Source: Limnohabitans sp. (GTDB lineage: Bacteria; Pseudomonadota; Gammaproteobacteria; Burkholderiales; Burkholderiaceae_C). Taken from it: a DNA stretch of 5,957 nt. The stretch spans positions 1 to 5,957 of the forward strand of contig JANQXJ010000088.1 in NCBI GenBank assembly GCA_030729445.1. The letters run 5' to 3'. A model generated the notes under the pieces. That model was not told where the DNA came from, ran no database searches, and worked only from the letters and a program-made list of their open reading frames with translations. Numbering within the stretch: position 1 is the first letter of the stretch; every line of letters starts with the position of its first letter. The position numbers and the translations under genes are program-made. Shown here piece after piece: positions 4,049 through 5,957 of the stretch.

Positions 4049-5957
4049 ATGACTGACACTTTGAACACAGTGCAGGACGACTTGTCGCCTGCTCAAATCA
4101 CATCCGCCCCCACTGCGACCAATTTGGCCACTGAAATCATGGTCGCCGCAGCGGCCGAAATCAGCCCCAATACAGCACCGGAAGTCACAACCGAGGTGGC
4201 CGAAGAAATCGAAGCCGTCGCCGACGTGCCCAATGGCTTCATCGAACTGGGCCTGGCTCCCGAGCTGGTGCAAGCCGTGGCCGATCTGGGTTACACCCAG
4301 CCCACCGCCGTGCAATTGCGTGCCATTCCTCTGGCTCTGCCTACCGCAGGCGGCTCCAAAGACGGTAAATCCAATGGCTACACCGACCTGATGGTCTCCA
4401 GCCAGACCGGCAGCGGCAAAACCGCCGCCTTCTTGCTGCCCGTGCTGCACACGCTGATCCAACAAATGGCCGAACAAGAAGCCGCTGAGCGTGCTGAATT
4501 CGAACAAGCCTGCGCCGACGCTGCCGCCAAAGGCGAGCCTGCTCCCAAGCGTGCCAAGCGCAAAGACCCCACCAACCCACGCAACTTCAAGGCCCCAACC
4601 CCCGGCGCCCTGATCTTGTGCCCCACACGTGAATTGGCCCAACAGGTGGCGCAAGACGCCATTGAGCTGGTCAAGCACACACGCGGTCTGCGCGTGGCCA
4701 ACGTGGTCGGTGGTATTCCTTACCAGCTGCAAATTGCCAAGCTGCAAAACGCCAACTTGGTGGTGGCCACCCCTGGCCGTTTGCTCGACCTGCAACGCTC
4801 CATGCAAATCAAGCTGGACCAAGTGCAGTTTTTGGTGGTGGACGAAGCCGACCGCATGCTCGACCTGGGCTTCTCTGACGACCTGGCCGACATCAACGAC
4901 ATGACCAGCCAGCGCCGCCAGACCATGATGTTCAGCGCCACGTTTGCGCCCCGCATTCAGCAGCTCGCCATGCGCGTGATGCACGACGGTGGTTCTTCGG
5001 TCCAGAAAATCCAGATCGACAACCCCCAAGAAAAGCACAACAACATCAAGCAGGTGCTGTTCTGGGCCGACAACGCCCAACACAAGCGCCAGATGCTCGA
5101 CCACTGGTTGCGTGACGCCACGATCGACCAAGCCATTGTGTTCTCCAGCACCCAAATCGAGTGCGACGGCTTGGCCGCCGACCTGCAGCAAGACGGCTTC
5201 TCGGCTGTGGCACTGCACGGCGCTCTGAGCCAAGGCATGCGCAACCGCCGCCTGATGGCTTTGCGCAATGGCCAGGTCCAGATTTTGGTCGCCACCGATG
5301 TGGCCGCTCGCGGCATCGACGTGCCCACCATCACCCACGTCTTCAACTTCGGCTTGCCGATGAAAGCCGAGGACTACACCCACCGCATTGGCCGCACAGG
5401 CCGCGCCGGCCGCGATGGCCTGGCCGTGACCTTTGCCGAAATGCGCGACCGTCGCAAGATCGGTGACATCGAGGCTTACACGCGTCAGCCCTTCAAGGCC
5501 GAGGTGATCCCGGGCCTGGAACCCAAGGTGCGCATGCCCGAAGCTCGCAAGCCCATGGGCCGTGGCGGTGACCGTTTTGGTGGTGAGCGCAATTACGCCA
5601 ATGCTGGCGGTGGCTTCCGTGGTGGCCGTCCCGCACCAGGTGGCCGCGATGGCGGTGGCTTTGACAACCGCGCCCCGCGTGGCAATTTCCGCGACGAGCA
5701 GCCCCGCTTTGAGCAGCGCAGCGAACCCCGCTTCGATGCCCGTAAAGACGGCGGCCGTTTTGACGCACCCCGTGGTGACAACCGCCATGACAACCGCGGC
5801 GGTGACCGCTTTGAGCAGCGCGGCGCACCTGCACACCCTTGGGACAAAGGCGACAGCCGCCCTGCACCACGCCAAGACGCTCGCCAAGACGGTGCACGTC
5901 AAGGTGGCCGATGGGAAGACCGTGGCGGCGACAACCGAAACGCCGCCCGTCCTGCAC
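4049..5957 (+). CDS. DEAD-box ATP-dependent RNA helicase, RhlE-like (3' truncated)
   Basis: The frame runs from the ATG at 4049 to the right edge without a stop, giving 636 visible residues. The helicase motifs are complete and in order: Q motif (F64, then GYTQPT at 81-86 and Q89), motif I SQTGSGKT (118-125), Ia PTREL (192-196), GG (221-222), TPGR (241-244), II DEAD (265-268), III SAT (296-298), IV IVFSS (363-367), V ATDVAARGID (415-424) and VI HRIGRTGRAGR (445-455). Such enzymes use ATP to unwind short RNA duplexes in ribosome assembly and RNA decay. Three parts exceed the core: an acidic Ala/Glu/Thr-rich lead (1-60), an insertion of about 30 charged residues between motifs I and Ia (about 138-183, with KRAKRK), and an Arg/Gly/Asp-rich tail from about 500 that probably binds RNA. 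No Shine-Dalgarno precedes the ATG; in-frame GTG (4028) and ATG (3962) starts exist but add a non-family sequence. The DEAD-box call is firm; the RhlE subgroup is tentative. Confidence 0.95.
   Translation, partial: MTDTLNTVQDDLSPAQITSAPTATNLATEIMVAAAAEISPNTAPEVTTEVAEEIEAVADVPNGFIELGLAPELVQAVADLGYTQPTAVQLRAIPLALPTAGGSKDGKSNGYTDLMVSSQTGSGKTAAFLLPVLHTLIQQMAEQEAAERAEFEQACADAAAKGEPAPKRAKRKDPTNPRNFKAPTPGALILCPTRELAQQVAQDAIELVKHTRGLRVANVVGGIPYQLQIAKLQNANLVVATPGRLLDLQRSMQIKLDQVQFLVVDEADRMLDLGFSDDLADINDMTSQRRQTMMFSATFAPRIQQLAMRVMHDGGSSVQKIQIDNPQEKHNNIKQVLFWADNAQHKRQMLDHWLRDATIDQAIVFSSTQIECDGLAADLQQDGFSAVALHGALSQGMRNRRLMALRNGQVQILVATDVAARGIDVPTITHVFNFGLPMKAEDYTHRIGRTGRAGRDGLAVTFAEMRDRRKIGDIEAYTRQPFKAEVIPGLEPKVRMPEARKPMGRGGDRFGGERNYANAGGGFRGGRPAPGGRDGGGFDNRAPRGNFRDEQPRFEQRSEPRFDARKDGGRFDAPRGDNRHDNRGGDRFEQRGAPAHPWDKGDSRPAPRQDARQDGARQGGRWEDRGGDNRNAARPA
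5705..5821 (+). repeat. Direct repeat in the helicase tail
   Basis: The 15-mer CGCTTTGAGCAGCGC occurs at 5705-5719 and again at 5807-5821, 102 nt (34 codons) apart and in frame, encoding RFEQR both times. Looser RFD, RGGD and DNR units lie around it. This suggests that the tail grew by internal duplication, and it could vary in length between strains. Confidence 0.6.

Noticed and set aside
4037..5902. A 621-codon open frame on the minus strand opposite the helicase gene
   Set aside because: The plus strand encodes a complete set of DEAD-box motifs. The antisense translation is low-complexity Ala/Gly/Val/His sequence with no domain, as expected from strong third-position codon bias in a GC-rich gene.

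Overview
The window looks like chromosomal DNA from a GC-rich betaproteobacterium, most likely order Burkholderiales and probably Comamonadaceae-like. This is inferred from protein character, codon use (strong G/C at third positions) and gene order; no rRNA or other taxonomic marker is present. I see no mobile elements, tRNA or rRNA genes, or CRISPR arrays. Most of the window is housekeeping, and the least explained part is a 261-nt gap before the last gene.

Layout. (1) Positions 2-508, plus strand: the 3' end of a CobD/CbiB-family membrane protein gene cut by the window edge. (2) Positions 523-3101, minus strand: a tightly packed three-gene run, read from high to low coordinates. It encodes an M48 (Ste24-type) membrane metallopeptidase, a pterin-4a-carbinolamine dehydratase (PCD) whose ATG overlaps the peptidase stop by 4 nt, and the ribosome-maturation GTPase RsgA starting 6 nt after the PCD stop in the same frame. 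This run converges with the CobD/CbiB gene, leaving 14 nt between stops. (3) Positions 3197-3787, plus strand: oligoribonuclease (orn), divergent from the peptidase across 95 nt. (4) Positions 3788-4048: a likely terminator, a candidate extended -10 promoter and a leader with three inverted-repeat hairpins and a possible 29-codon upstream ORF. (5) Positions 4049-5957, plus strand: a DEAD-box RNA helicase of RhlE-like type with an N-terminal extension, an insertion in the first RecA domain and an Arg/Gly-rich tail. It runs off the right edge.

How the genes relate. Orn (final degradation of 2-5 nt RNAs and of linear c-di-GMP product), RsgA (30S subunit maturation) and the DEAD-box helicase (RNA/RNP remodelling) all serve RNA metabolism or ribosome assembly. 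The PCD and the membrane protease share an operon with RsgA but have no obvious biochemical link to it. No obviously new multi-gene system is present. The best candidate for something undescribed is the structured helicase leader, which would fit a cis-regulatory RNA controlling an RNA helicase, though this rests only on inverted repeats read by eye.
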